Source of the DNA: Achromobacter sp. RTa | Lineage (GTDB): Bacteria > Pseudomonadota > Gammaproteobacteria > Burkholderiales > Burkholderiaceae_B | Direction of reading: 5' to 3' | Assembly (NCBI RefSeq): GCF_000757485.1 | Contig: NZ_JPYO01000027.1 | Coordinates: forward strand, 1 to 64,000 | Length of the DNA stretch: 64,000 bases | Part shown: positions 27,376-36,103 of the stretch, piece by piece | How the letters are laid out: every line of letters starts with the position of its first letter | How positions within the stretch are numbered: position 1 is the first letter of the stretch | Program-made: the position numbers and the translations under genes | The notes under the pieces: model-generated | Databases searched by the model: none | Told to the model about the DNA's origin: nothing | What the model saw: only the letters and a program-made list of their open reading frames with translations

Positions 27376-29022
27376 ATGTCTGAACGCGAGTCGATGGAAT
27401 ATGACGTGGTCGTGGTTGGCGGTGGACCCGCCGGCCTGGCCACCGCAATCCGTCTTAAGCAGCTGGCCGCTGAGAAGAATCAGGAAATCGGCGTCTGCGT
27501 GCTTGAAAAGGGCGCGGAACTGGGTGCGCACATCCTGTCCGGCGCCGTCATGGACCCGCTGGCGCTGACCGAACTCATCCCCGACTGGAAGGAAAAAGGC
27601 GCGCCGCTGAACGTGCCCGTCACGCAAGACAAGTTCCTGTTCCTGTCCGAGACCGGCGCGCGCGGCACGCCCAACTGGCTGCTGCCGCCCTGTTTCCACA
27701 ACGAGGGCAACTACATCGTCCGCCTGGGCGACGTCGTGAAATGGATGGGCGAGCAGGCCGAAGCGCTGGGCGTGGACATCTTCCCCGGCTTTGCCGCCGT
27801 GGAAGTCCTGTACGACGAGAACGGCGCCGTCCGCGGCGTGGCCACCGGCGACATGGGCGTGGCCCGCGACGGCAGCCACACCGACCACTACCAGCCCGGC
27901 ATGGAGCTGCATGCCCGCTACACGGTGTTCGCCGAAGGCGCACGCGGCCAGCTGGGCCGCCAGCTGATCGAACGCTACAAGCTCGATGACGGCCGCGACC
28001 CGCAGTCCTACGGCATCGGCATCAAGGAAATGTGGGAAGTGGACCCGGCCCAGTCCAAGCCCGGCCTGGTCATCCACACGGCCGGCTGGCCGCTGGATTC
28101 CGATACCTACGGCGGCTCCTTCCTCTATCACCTGGACAACAACCTGGTAGCGGTGGGCATGATCGTCGGGCTGGACTACGCCAACCCATGGCTGTCGCCG
28201 TTCGACGAATTCCAGCGCTACAAGACGCACCCCGCCATCCGCGGCACCTTCGAAGGCGGCAAGCGCATCGCCTACGGCGCGCGCGCCATCACGGCCGGCG
28301 GCCTGCTCTCGCTGCCCAAGCTGACCTTCCCCGGCGGCGCGCTGGTCGGCTGTGAGGCCGGTTTCCTGAATGCTTCCCGCATCAAGGGCAGCCACGCGGC
28401 CATCAAGTCGGGCAAGCTGGCGGCCGAAGCCACCTTCGACGCCCTGGTCGCCGACCGCCGCCAGGACGAGCTCTCCGCCTACCCGCAGGCATTCGAGGCG
28501 TCCTGGCTGCATGCCGAGTTGAACAAGGCGCGCAACTTCAAGCAGTGGTTCAAGAAGGGCCGCACCATCGCGACCGTGATGACCGGCGTCGAGCAACTGC
28601 TGTTCAAGGGCAAGATGCCCTGGACCCTGCGCCACAGCAAGCCCGATCACGCCTGCCTGCAACCGGCGTCGCAATGCGCGCGCATCGACTATCCCAAACC
28701 GGACGGCAAGCTCACCTTCGACAAGCTCAGCTCGGTTTTCATCTCGAACACCAACCACGACGAGAACGAACCCGTCCACCTGACGCTGAAGGACCCCAGC
28801 ATTCCCGTGCAGGTCAACCTGGCCAAGTACGGCGGGCCGGAGTCGCGCTATTGCCCCGCGGGCGTGTACGAATTCGTCAAGGACGACCACGGCGAGGACC
28901 GCCTGCAGATCAACGCGCAGAACTGCGTGCACTGCAAGACCTGCGACATCAAGGATCCGACCCAGAATATCGTCTGGGTGGCCCCGCAAGGCGGCGAAGG
29001 CCCCGTCTACAGCGGCATGTAA
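27376..29022 (+). CDS. etfD: Electron transfer flavoprotein-ubiquinone oxidoreductase
   Basis: This 548-residue membrane-associated flavoprotein passes electrons from ETF, reduced by acyl-CoA dehydrogenases and other dehydrogenases, to ubiquinone. The FAD-binding GGGPAGLATAIRL lies near residue 16. A C-terminal 4Fe-4S cluster is indicated by CPAGVYEF and NCVHCKTCDIKDP. Full length compared with bacterial ETF-QO. GGGGAG precedes the ATG. It links beta-oxidation and amino-acid breakdown, the subject of several nearby operons, to the respiratory chain. Confidence 0.95.
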   Translation: MSERESMEYDVVVVGGGPAGLATAIRLKQLAAEKNQEIGVCVLEKGAELGAHILSGAVMDPLALTELIPDWKEKGAPLNVPVTQDKFLFLSETGARGTPNWLLPPCFHNEGNYIVRLGDVVKWMGEQAEALGVDIFPGFAAVEVLYDENGAVRGVATGDMGVARDGSHTDHYQPGMELHARYTVFAEGARGQLGRQLIERYKLDDGRDPQSYGIGIKEMWEVDPAQSKPGLVIHTAGWPLDSDTYGGSFLYHLDNNLVAVGMIVGLDYANPWLSPFDEFQRYKTHPAIRGTFEGGKRIAYGARAITAGGLLSLPKLTFPGGALVGCEAGFLNASRIKGSHAAIKSGKLAAEATFDALVADRRQDELSAYPQAFEASWLHAELNKARNFKQWFKKGRTIATVMTGVEQLLFKGKMPWTLRHSKPDHACLQPASQCARIDYPKPDGKLTFDKLSSVFISNTNHDENEPVHLTLKDPSIPVQVNLAKYGGPESRYCPAGVYEFVKDDHGEDRLQINAQNCVHCKTCDIKDPTQNIVWVAPQGGEGPVYSGM

Positions 29023-29054
29023 AGCAGCCGGACGCCCAGCGCGCCCGGTCACCG

Positions 29055-29081
29055 AAGGCGCCCCGCGGGGCGCCTTTTTTT
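29055..29081 (+). terminator. Rho-independent terminator after etfD
   Basis: AAGGCGCCCCGCGGGGCGCCTT is a 22-base perfect palindrome followed by five further T residues, 32 bases after the etfD stop and before the next gene. It is a strong intrinsic terminator. Confidence 0.92.
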
Positions 29082-29100
29082 CGACGAGCAGGACTATTCC

Positions 29101-29964
29101 ATGACCGAACGCGTACTCCTCATCGGCTGCGGCGACCTGGGCCAGCGGGTGGCTCGGCGCTTCCTGGCGCGCGGCGACGAAGTCCTGGCCCTGCGCCGCA
29201 ATCCGCCGGCCGACGGCCCGCAGGGCATCCGCTGGCTGCGCGGCGACATCTCCCGCCCCGACGGGCTGCCCGCGCTGCCCCAGGGCGTGACGCGCCTGAT
29301 CCACCTGCCCGCGCCCGGCGCGCGCGCCCCCGCCGCCTACCGCGCCGTCTTCATCGACGGCCTGGCCAACGTGCTCGACGCGCTGGACACGTCGCGGCTC
29401 GAACGCGTCGTGTTCGTCTCGTCCAGCGCCGTCTACGGCGAGCACGATGGTCACTGGGTCACCGAAGACACGCCGCCCTCTCCCCTGGGCGCCAATGGCC
29501 GACTGCTGCTGGAGGCCGAGGCCGCGCTGGCGGCCCGTCGCCTGCCGTCCACCGCATTGCGGCTGGCGGGCCTGTACGGCCCCGGCCGGTTGCAGCTGAT
29601 CGAGCGGTTGCGCAACGGCGCGGCCGGCGCGCCGACCCAGCCCGAGCATTGGGCCAACCGCATGCACATCGACGACGCGGCCGCCGCCGTGGTCCATCTG
29701 GCGTTGCTGCCCGAGGTGGCGCCGGTGTACATCGGCTGCGACGATACGCCCCTGCCCCTGCACGCGCTGTATGCCGAACTGGCCCGGCTGGCCGGCGCGC
29801 CCTCGCCGCGCGTGGCGCCAGCGCCCGCGAACGTCGGCAGCAAGAAGCTCAGCAATGCCCGGCTGCGCGCCAGCGGATTCACGCTGCAATGGCCGGATTC
29901 TCGCCAGGGCTACGCCGCGCTGCTCGCCGAGCGCGACGTCCAGGATGGCCCGCCGCAGTCATAG
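29101..29964 (+). CDS. NAD-dependent epimerase/dehydratase-like protein (YeeZ-type)
   Basis: This 287-residue Rossmann protein of the extended SDR superfamily has the nucleotide-binding motif LIGCGDLGQRVARR near residue 6 and FVSSSAVYGEHDG near residue 101, where Ser and Tyr fit part of the SDR catalytic set. The usual YxxxK lysine is not evident after the tyrosine, and the protein resembles YeeZ-like members of unknown activity. It is cytoplasmic. It starts 20 bases after the etfD terminator and ends 72 bases before the P450 gene. Confidence 0.8.
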   Translation: MTERVLLIGCGDLGQRVARRFLARGDEVLALRRNPPADGPQGIRWLRGDISRPDGLPALPQGVTRLIHLPAPGARAPAAYRAVFIDGLANVLDALDTSRLERVVFVSSSAVYGEHDGHWVTEDTPPSPLGANGRLLLEAEAALAARRLPSTALRLAGLYGPGRLQLIERLRNGAAGAPTQPEHWANRMHIDDAAAAVVHLALLPEVAPVYIGCDDTPLPLHALYAELARLAGAPSPRVAPAPANVGSKKLSNARLRASGFTLQWPDSRQGYAALLAERDVQDGPPQS

Positions 29965-30036
29965 TTCGCCACGCGCCGAATCGTCGGCCGCGAACCTGCC
30001 TGATACTGGCGCCACCTCCACTGACGCCCCGCCGCC

Positions 30037-31140
30037 ATGTATCCCGCCCATCCCCTGGACGCGGTCACGCATCCCGACCCCTATCCCTACTACGCCGCGC
30101 TGGCCCGCGGCGCGCCGCTGTATCGGGAGCCCGCGCTCGGGCTCTGGGTCGTCTGCCATCCCGACGCCATCCGCGCCGTCATGCGGCATCCGGCCGCGCG
30201 CGTACGCCCGCCCGACGCGCCGGTTCCCCCCGCCCTGTGCCCGGGCCCGGCAGGGACACTGTTCGGCCGCTTCGTGCGCATGAACGACAGCCTGCCGCAC
30301 ACGCAACTCAAAGGCTTGCTCACGGACTTCATACGCGAGCACAAACCTGGTCCAGAGACGATGGCCTGGCCCGAAACCGGAGCGCTCACGGCGAACGCCA
30401 TCGACCGCTACCTCGCCGCGGCGCCGGTGCACGCCCAAGCCGCCTTCCTCGGCTTGCCGCCCAGCGTCTATGCCGACTGCGCGGCGGATATCGGCGCCTT
30501 CCTGTCGAGCTTGCCTGAAGTTTCCGCCGGTCCCAAGACTACAGCCGCACACGCCGCCGCCGAACGCCTGCAGGGCCGTCTGGAATCGCATCTACTGGCT
30601 CCGCAAGCCTCGCCGGCCTTGCGCAGGCTGAGCGAGGCCGGCATGCGCGCCAATCTGGCGCCGGCCCTGCTGGCCGCGAATCTCGCAGGCCTGCTGTTCC
30701 AATCCTGCGAGGCGGGCGCAGGCCTGCTGGGCAACGCGCTCGTCCTGGCAGGGCGCCGCGGCATACGCGGCGCGGTCTCGGACAGACAGGCCGAGGCACT
30801 GGTGGACGAGGCGCTGCGCAAGGACCCGCCAGTGCACAATACCCGGCGTTTTCTTGCCGCCGGCATGGAGATTTGCGGCCAGCGCATCGAAGCCGGCCAG
30901 ACCGTGCTGCTGGTCCTGGCCGCCGCGGCCATGAGCGAGCCCGAGTCGCAATGGCCTTTCGGGGCGCTGGGACACGCCTGTCCCGGCGCCGAACTCGCCC
31001 GCCGCCACGCGGCCGCGGCGCTTGCGCATTTGCTGCGCACGGGCGCCGACACCGTATCGCTCGCGGCTCGCTTGCGCTACCGGCCGCTGCCCAGCGCGCG
31101 CGTTCCACAATTTGATTTCCCCAAGGAGCCATCCCAATGA
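30037..31140 (+). CDS. Cytochrome P450
   Basis: This 367-residue soluble P450 is short for the family (usually about 400). The heme-ligand loop FGALGHACPG places the axial cysteine at C315. The K-helix ExxR is present in DEALRKDPP, and HPDPYPYYAAL is typical of the N-terminus. In the I-helix (around residues 221-240, LLFQSCEAGAGLLGNAL) the acidic residue is kept but the usual Thr pair is replaced by Ala-Gly, which may change oxygen activation. Its stop overlaps the start of an ABM-domain gene by 4 bases. No redox partner gene is adjacent, and the substrate is unknown. Confidence 0.88.
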   Translation: MYPAHPLDAVTHPDPYPYYAALARGAPLYREPALGLWVVCHPDAIRAVMRHPAARVRPPDAPVPPALCPGPAGTLFGRFVRMNDSLPHTQLKGLLTDFIREHKPGPETMAWPETGALTANAIDRYLAAAPVHAQAAFLGLPPSVYADCAADIGAFLSSLPEVSAGPKTTAAHAAAERLQGRLESHLLAPQASPALRRLSEAGMRANLAPALLAANLAGLLFQSCEAGAGLLGNALVLAGRRGIRGAVSDRQAEALVDEALRKDPPVHNTRRFLAAGMEICGQRIEAGQTVLLVLAAAAMSEPESQWPFGALGHACPGAELARRHAAAALAHLLRTGADTVSLAARLRYRPLPSARVPQFDFPKEPSQ

Positions 31141-31481
31141 TCGCCGTGATATTCGAAGTCGAACCCGCCAACGGCAACCCTGAACCCTATCTTGCAATAG
31201 CCGCCGGCCTCATCGAGGAATTGAAGGCCATGGACGGCTTCATTTCGGTCGAGCGCTTCCAGAGCCTGAGCAATCCGGGCAAGCTGCTGTCGCTGTCATT
31301 CTGGCGGGATGAAGAGGCAGTCCGCGGCTGGCGTTCGCTGGAGTCGCACCGCCGCGCGCAGGAGGCCGGGCGCGGCGGCGTATTCGCGGGCTACCGCCTG
31401 CGAGTCGCCCAGGTGCTGCGTGACTATGGCATGCATGAACGTCAAGAAGCCCCCACGGACAGCCGCAAGCGGCACGGTTGA
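31137..31481 (+). CDS. Antibiotic biosynthesis monooxygenase (ABM) domain protein
   Basis: This 114-residue protein has a ferredoxin-like ABM fold: MIAVIFEVEPANGN at the start, MDGFISVERFQS, and the LLSLSFWRDEEAVRGWRSLESHRRAQEAG segment characteristic of this family. Some ABM proteins are cofactor-free monooxygenases; others are heme-handling or have no known activity. Its ATG overlaps the P450 stop (ATGA), so the two are translationally coupled and probably act on one pathway. A basic tail follows the domain. Confidence 0.88.
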   Translation: MIAVIFEVEPANGNPEPYLAIAAGLIEELKAMDGFISVERFQSLSNPGKLLSLSFWRDEEAVRGWRSLESHRRAQEAGRGGVFAGYRLRVAQVLRDYGMHERQEAPTDSRKRHG

Positions 31482-31521
31482 GGCAGGCCGTCTCGGTAGC
31501 GGCGGCGCGGGCGATCCTTAT

Positions 31522-31537
31522 TTGTACTAACATACAA
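31522..31537. promoter_or_regulatory. Putative GntR operator, copy 1
   Basis: TTGTA-CTAACA-TACAA is an inverted repeat with 5-bp arms in the AT-rich spacer 110 bases upstream of the GntR-family gene. Its core GTACTAACATA (31524-31534) recurs exactly, in reverse orientation, upstream of the aminotransferase gene at 32605-32615. The repetition around one regulator suggests its binding site. Confidence 0.6.
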
Positions 31538-31646
31538 AAATAATCAATATAAGCACCTCCGACGCTCTCGCTCGCACGTCCCCCCGGCCCGCATCGCTCT
31601 CCGGTACCATTCCCACTCCCTCGCCACGCGCGCCGCTGCCCCGCCC

Positions 31647-32531
31647 ATGTCCACCGCCGTCCCTGCCCGCCCCACTCCGCTGCAAGTCGACCTGGCTCGC
31701 CATATCGCGGAAGATATCGTGGCCGGACGTTACGCGCCGGGCGACCATCTCTCCGAGGAAGCGCTCGCGGCGAACTACGAAGTCTCGCGCACCCCGGTGC
31801 GCGGCGCGCTCAAGCTGTTGGCCGCGCAGGGGCTGATCATGCATCGCCCCAACAGCGGCTATACGGTGGCGGCGCACGGCGCCTCCGCGCTTCCGGCGAT
31901 CGAAGGAGCCGGCCCCACCCAGGACGAACTGTACCGGCGCCTGATCAGCGATCGCGCCTCGCGCGCATTGCCTGACACGTTTACTGAAAGCGACCTGTTC
32001 CAGCGCTACCCCGCGCCGCGCAGCGTGCTGGCCAAAGCGCTGCTGCAGCTGTCGGCGGACGGCCTGATCGAAAAGCGCAAAGGCCACGGATGGCAGTTCG
32101 CGCCGTCGCTGGAAAACCGCGATGCGCTCAACGAAAGCTACCGTTTCCGCATGACGGTCGAATGCGCGGGGCTGCTGGAGCCCACGTTCCGCCTGGACCA
32201 AGAGGCCCTGGCGCGCATGCGCGCCGCGCACGAGGCGCTTGCCGCGCGCAGCGATGGCAGCGACATCTCGGCCGCGGAATTCTTCAATCTGAACGCCTCC
32301 TTCCACGAAATGCTGGCGCGCTTTTCGGGCAACCGCTACATCCTGCAGGCCGTGCAGCAGCAGAACCAACTGCGCCGGCTCGAGGAGCACCGCGCGTTCT
32401 ACCATCTGGCGCAATACTCGAGCTCCAGCCGCGAACATCTGCAGATACTGGCCGCGATCGAAGACGGCGACCAGGAATGGGCCGCCCAGCTGATGCGGCA
32501 GCATCTGAAATCCGCGCTGCAACGCTCCTGA
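31647..32531 (+). CDS. GntR family transcriptional regulator (FCD type)
   Basis: This 294-residue regulator has an N-terminal winged helix (residues 12-78, ARHIAEDIVAGRYAPGDHLSEEALAANYEVSRTPVRGALKLLAAQGLI). The all-helical C-terminal region (FNLNASFHEMLARFSGNRYILQAVQQQNQLRRLEEH) is an FCD effector domain, which often binds a metal and a carboxylic acid. It lies between two copies of an 11-base motif and directly upstream of the aminotransferase gene, which it probably regulates. The middle section (residues 95-145) contains a second winged-helix-like segment, unusual for FadR-type proteins. Confidence 0.88.
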   Translation: MSTAVPARPTPLQVDLARHIAEDIVAGRYAPGDHLSEEALAANYEVSRTPVRGALKLLAAQGLIMHRPNSGYTVAAHGASALPAIEGAGPTQDELYRRLISDRASRALPDTFTESDLFQRYPAPRSVLAKALLQLSADGLIEKRKGHGWQFAPSLENRDALNESYRFRMTVECAGLLEPTFRLDQEALARMRAAHEALAARSDGSDISAAEFFNLNASFHEMLARFSGNRYILQAVQQQNQLRRLEEHRAFYHLAQYSSSSREHLQILAAIEDGDQEWAAQLMRQHLKSALQRS

Positions 32532-32601
32532 TTCCCTGAGCCTTTCCCGCCGACCCGTACCCAGGTCTGGATTGTTTCAGTTCGGACTAGATTGTATTTT
32601 T

Positions 32602-32615
32602 TACTATGTTAGTAC
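32602..32615. promoter_or_regulatory. Putative GntR operator, copy 2
   Basis: TACT-ATGTT-AGTA (32602-32614) is a dyad, and TATGTTAGTAC (32605-32615) is the exact reverse complement of the core at 31524-31534. It lies 40 bases before the aminotransferase ATG, a position suited to repression. ATTGT (32591-32595) and ACAAT (32616-32620) flank it symmetrically. Confidence 0.6.
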
Positions 32616-32654
32616 ACAATAAGACGTCGTTCACAGTCCCAACAGGATCGTCTT

Positions 32655-33971
32655 ATGTCGCCCCAGATGCCGAACTCCGAGGCTTATTGGCTGCCCTTTA
32701 CGTCCAATCGCCGCTTCAAGCGCAACCCCGTGGTGTTCAGCGGCGCGCAGGATATGTACTACTTCCGCCCCGACGGCAGCGAGGTGCTCGACGGCATCGC
32801 GGGCTTGTGGTGCGTGAACGCCGGCCATGGCCGGCCGGAGATCGTGCGGGCCATTTCGCGCGCGGCGGCGGACCTCGATTACGCCTCCTCGTTCCAGATG
32901 AGCCATCCGCTCGCCCTGCGCTTCGCCGACGAGTTGATCCAGGCAGCGCCTGCCGGCTTTAGCCAGGTGTTCTTCTCGAACTCGGGTTCAGAGGCCGTGG
33001 ACACCGCGCTCAAGATCGCGCTGGGCTACCATCGGGCGCGCGGCGACGGGCAGCGCGTGCGCCTGATCGGCCGCGAGCGCTCGTACCACGGCGTCGGTTT
33101 CGGCGGCCTGTCGGTCTCGGGCATCGCGGGCCATCGCAAGCCTTTCGGCAATCTGTTGCCCTTCGTCGATCACCTGCCCCATACCTATGACCGCGAAAAG
33201 ATGGCCTACACCCGCGGCCAGCCCGAGTGGGGCGCGCACCTGGCCGACGCGCTGGAACGCATCGTGGCCTTGCACGACGCCTCGACCATCGCCGCGGTCA
33301 TCGTCGAGCCCGTTGCGGGTTCTACGGGTGTGCTCGTGCCGCCTCGCGGCTACCTGCAGCTTCTGCGAGAAATCTGCGACAAGCACGGCATCCTGCTGAT
33401 CTTCGACGAAGTCATCTGCGGATTCGGACGCATCGGCGGCGCGTACTCGGCTTCGTACTTCGACGTAATGCCGGACATCATCACCAGCGCCAAGGGGCTG
33501 ACCAATGGCGCAATCCCGATGGGCGCCACGCTGGTGCGGGAGCACGTGTACGAAGCCTTCATGCAGGGGCCGGAGAGCGCCATCGAGCTATCGCATGGCT
33601 ATACGTACTCGGGCCATCCGGTCGCGTGCGCAGCGGGCCTGGCCACGCTCGAGATCGCGCGGCGCGAGAACCTGTTCGAGCGGGCCGGCGAGCTATGGAA
33701 GGAATGGGAAGACGCCGCGCACTCGCTCAAAGGCGCCCCGCATGTGGTCGACGTGCGCAATATCGGCCTGCTGGCCGCGGTCGAGTTGGCCCCCGAGGAA
33801 GGCAAGCCCGGCCAGCGCGGCTATGCCGTGCACCAGGCCTGCCTGGAACGCGACTGCCTGATCCGTTCAGCCGGCGACACCATGCTGCTGTCGCCGCCAC
33901 TCACGATCGAACGCCATCAGATGGACCGGCTCTTCTCGACGCTGTATGACGCGTTGCGATCCATGCCCTGA
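32655..33971 (+). CDS. Class III omega-aminotransferase (beta-alanine/omega-amino acid--pyruvate type)
   Basis: This 438-residue PLP enzyme of aminotransferase class III has YWLPFTSNRRFKRNP at the start, FSNSGSEAVDTALK for cofactor phosphate binding, IFDEVICGFGRIG, and the Schiff-base lysine K280 in ITSAKGLTNGAIPMGA. It transfers the omega-amino group of a substrate such as beta-alanine or a related amine to pyruvate. Beta-alanine breakdown yields malonate semialdehyde, which an mmsA-type dehydrogenase can oxidise; one is encoded 11 kb away. Regulation by the adjacent GntR protein is likely. The substrate is inferred from family only. Confidence 0.9.
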   Translation: MSPQMPNSEAYWLPFTSNRRFKRNPVVFSGAQDMYYFRPDGSEVLDGIAGLWCVNAGHGRPEIVRAISRAAADLDYASSFQMSHPLALRFADELIQAAPAGFSQVFFSNSGSEAVDTALKIALGYHRARGDGQRVRLIGRERSYHGVGFGGLSVSGIAGHRKPFGNLLPFVDHLPHTYDREKMAYTRGQPEWGAHLADALERIVALHDASTIAAVIVEPVAGSTGVLVPPRGYLQLLREICDKHGILLIFDEVICGFGRIGGAYSASYFDVMPDIITSAKGLTNGAIPMGATLVREHVYEAFMQGPESAIELSHGYTYSGHPVACAAGLATLEIARRENLFERAGELWKEWEDAAHSLKGAPHVVDVRNIGLLAAVELAPEEGKPGQRGYAVHQACLERDCLIRSAGDTMLLSPPLTIERHQMDRLFSTLYDALRSMP

Positions 33972-34026
33972 CGCCTTCAGGCGCGCGACGCGGCGTTGAA
34001 CCCGGCGCCGCGCGCTGCCGCTGCGC

Positions 34027-35049
34027 TCAACGCGGAGCGGTGGAGCAGTAGTCGGCCACGGCGCGCACCGCGCGGCGCACGTCGTCCGCGCTGATATCCA
34101 GGTGGGTCACCAGGCGCGTCGGCCCGCCGTACACCGCGCGCATCTTTATGTTCTGCGCGTCCAGCGCGGCGGTCAGTCCATCGCACAGCGCCGGCTCGAC
34201 CTGGACGAACACCATGTTGGTATCCTGGCTCAGCACCTTGACGCCCGGAATGCCGCCCAACCCCTCGGCCAGCAAGCGCGCGTTCTCGTGATCCTCGGCC
34301 AGGCGCTCGACGTTGTGCTCCAGCGCATAGAGGCAGGCGGCGGCCAGCACTCCGGCCTGCCGCAAGCCTCCGCCGAGCATCTTGCGCCAACGGCGGGCGC
34401 GGGCGATGAGCTCGGCGCTGCCCACCAGGACGGAGCCCACCGGCGCGCCCAGCCCCTTCGAGAAGCAGATCGACACTGAATCGAAGGGACTGCACAGATC
34501 CGCCACCGGCTTGCCGCTGGCCACTGCCGCGTTGAACACGCGCGCGCCGTCCAGGTGCGTCGCCAGGCCGTGCTGGCGCGCCCAGTCCGTGGCCGCTTGC
34601 ACATAGGAGGCCGGAATCAGCTTGCCGTGGAAGGTGTTTTCCAGGGCAAGCAGCCGGGTGCGGGCGAAGTGCGGATCTCCCTCGGGCTTGAGCGCCGCGT
34701 CCAGCTTTTCCAGCGGCAGCGATCCGTCTTCGGCGTGCTCGATCGGCTGGGGCTGGATGCTGCCCAGCACGGCCGCCCCGCCGCCTTCGTATTTGTAGGT
34801 GTGCGCCAGTTGCCCCACCAGGTATTCGTCGCCCCGGCCGCAATGCGCCATCAGCGCCCCCAGATTGCTTTGCGTGCCGGAGGGAAAGAACAGGCCGGCC
34901 GCCTTGCCGGCGCGCTCGGCAACCGCCTCCTGCAGGCGGATCACGGTGGGGTCGTCGCCCATCACGTCATCGCCCAGAGGCGCGGCTACCATCGCCTGCA
35001 GCATGGCCGCGGAGGGCCGGGTAACGGTGTCGCTACGCAGATCGATCAT
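34027..35049 (-). CDS. ltaE: Low-specificity L-threonine aldolase
   Basis: This 340-residue fold-type I PLP enzyme cleaves threonine or allo-threonine to glycine and acetaldehyde. It begins MIDLRSDTVTRPS, the family hallmark, and has the active-site lysine K198 in CFSKGLGAPVGS. LHLDGAR-like HLDGARVFNAA and ENTFHGKLIP are also present. The gene follows the DMT transporter gene by 39 bases on the same strand. An exporter beside an amino-acid-degrading enzyme suggests handling of excess threonine or its product, though this is inference. It converges with the aminotransferase gene. Confidence 0.92.
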   Translation of the reverse strand: MIDLRSDTVTRPSAAMLQAMVAAPLGDDVMGDDPTVIRLQEAVAERAGKAAGLFFPSGTQSNLGALMAHCGRGDEYLVGQLAHTYKYEGGGAAVLGSIQPQPIEHAEDGSLPLEKLDAALKPEGDPHFARTRLLALENTFHGKLIPASYVQAATDWARQHGLATHLDGARVFNAAVASGKPVADLCSPFDSVSICFSKGLGAPVGSVLVGSAELIARARRWRKMLGGGLRQAGVLAAACLYALEHNVERLAEDHENARLLAEGLGGIPGVKVLSQDTNMVFVQVEPALCDGLTAALDAQNIKMRAVYGGPTRLVTHLDISADDVRRAVRAVADYCSTAPR

Positions 35050-35088
35050 GGAAAATCCTTGGATGGAAAACGGAATTCGGAACGCCGC

Positions 35089-35973
35089 TCATTCGGCGCG
35101 CGGCGCTGGCGCGGCGCGGCTCACGACCCAGATGCCGGCGAGGATCAAGGTCATGCCGCCCAGTTCGACCGGAGTGGGCCGTTCGGCCAGCAGCGCCCAG
35201 GCAAACAGCATGGCCACGACAGGCACGCCCAGGCTCGACAGGCCCGCGATGGACGCGGGCACACGGCGCACGACCTGCAGCCACAGCAGCCAGCCGGCCG
35301 CCGTCGCGATCAGCACGATGTAGGTCATGCCGGTCCAGAGTTGCCAGCCCCACTGCGCGGGTATCTGCGGCACCAGCAAGGCCGCGGGCACGACCGCCAG
35401 GCCGCCGAACAGCATCTGCCATGCGGTGAAAGTCATGACGTCCGGCGAGTGCCGCTCGAACATGCGCTTGGACAGCACCGTGCCCACGCCCCAGCTCAAG
35501 CCGCTGCCCAGCCCAAGCAATACGGGGCGGATGTCGCCCAGGCCGTTCCATGGCTCCACGAAACAGATCAGGCCGACGGCGGCCAGGCCGATGCCGAATC
35601 CGTGCCTTGCGGTAGGCCGTTCGCGCAGCAGCCACCACGCGAACAGGATCACCCAGAAGGGCATGGTGTAGGCCATGAGCGAAACCTTGCCCACCCCGCC
35701 CGTCACCAGCGCCGTCTGCACGAATCCCTGGAACCCGGCCGTCTGCGTCAGGCCGATCAGCAAAGTCAGTTTCCACGGCGGCATGGCCAGCGGACGGCGG
35801 GTCGCGAACGCCAGCGCGAACAGCACCAGGCTGCCGGCCACGTAGCGCAGCGCCACGAAATCGAACGGGCCGATATAAGGCACGATCAGTTTCATCGCGA
35901 TCCAGCTGCCCGCCCAGACCAGGATGGTGCTGAACATGAGGGCTAGCCCCGCCCGATCGAAACTGCTGCTCAC
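35089..35973 (-). CDS. DMT family transporter (EamA type)
   Basis: This 294-residue membrane protein contains two EamA repeats of five helices each (roughly residues 10-140 and 155-285), as in drug/metabolite exporters of the RhtA/YdcZ kind. The conserved stretches LVWAGSWIAMKL and LAERPTPVELGGMTLILAGI are visible. The GTG start at 35973 has a GGAG site 10 bases upstream and gives the usual short N-terminus. ATG 35937 would remove part of it. It is upstream of ltaE in the same direction. The substrate is unknown but may be an amino acid. Confidence 0.87.
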   Translation of the reverse strand: MSSSFDRAGLALMFSTILVWAGSWIAMKLIVPYIGPFDFVALRYVAGSLVLFALAFATRRPLAMPPWKLTLLIGLTQTAGFQGFVQTALVTGGVGKVSLMAYTMPFWVILFAWWLLRERPTARHGFGIGLAAVGLICFVEPWNGLGDIRPVLLGLGSGLSWGVGTVLSKRMFERHSPDVMTFTAWQMLFGGLAVVPAALLVPQIPAQWGWQLWTGMTYIVLIATAAGWLLWLQVVRRVPASIAGLSSLGVPVVAMLFAWALLAERPTPVELGGMTLILAGIWVVSRAAPAPRAE

Positions 35974-35997
35974 TTGTCTGGCTCCGTGGAACTGCGG

Positions 35998-36048
35998 AAA
36001 AGAAAAAGAAAAGGCGCCCGGGGCCGGCGGGTTGCCGGCGCGGGCGCC
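35998..36048 (-). terminator. Rho-independent terminator of acs
   Basis: On the minus strand GGCGCCCG and CGCCGGC pair with GCCGGCC and CCGGGCGCC around an AACCC loop, followed by TTTTCTTTTTCTTTT. This very stable stem lies 55 bases after the acs stop and before the DMT gene. Confidence 0.9.
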
Positions 36049-36103
36049 TGACATTATGCGCCTGTCGCGCGGGGAGCGGCCGGACGGCGCCGGCCGGCCA
36101 CGC

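Noticed and set aside
26815..29889. A 1024-codon open frame on the minus strand opposite etfD and the epimerase gene
   Set aside because: Only its last 150 codons are a recognisable gene (the hotdog thioesterase from GTG 27264). The rest lies antisense to well-conserved genes and is a high-GC shadow frame.
31524..32615. The 11-base repeats as insertion-sequence ends or attachment sites
   Set aside because: They are too short, enclose an intact GntR gene and sit in promoter positions, so operators explain them better.
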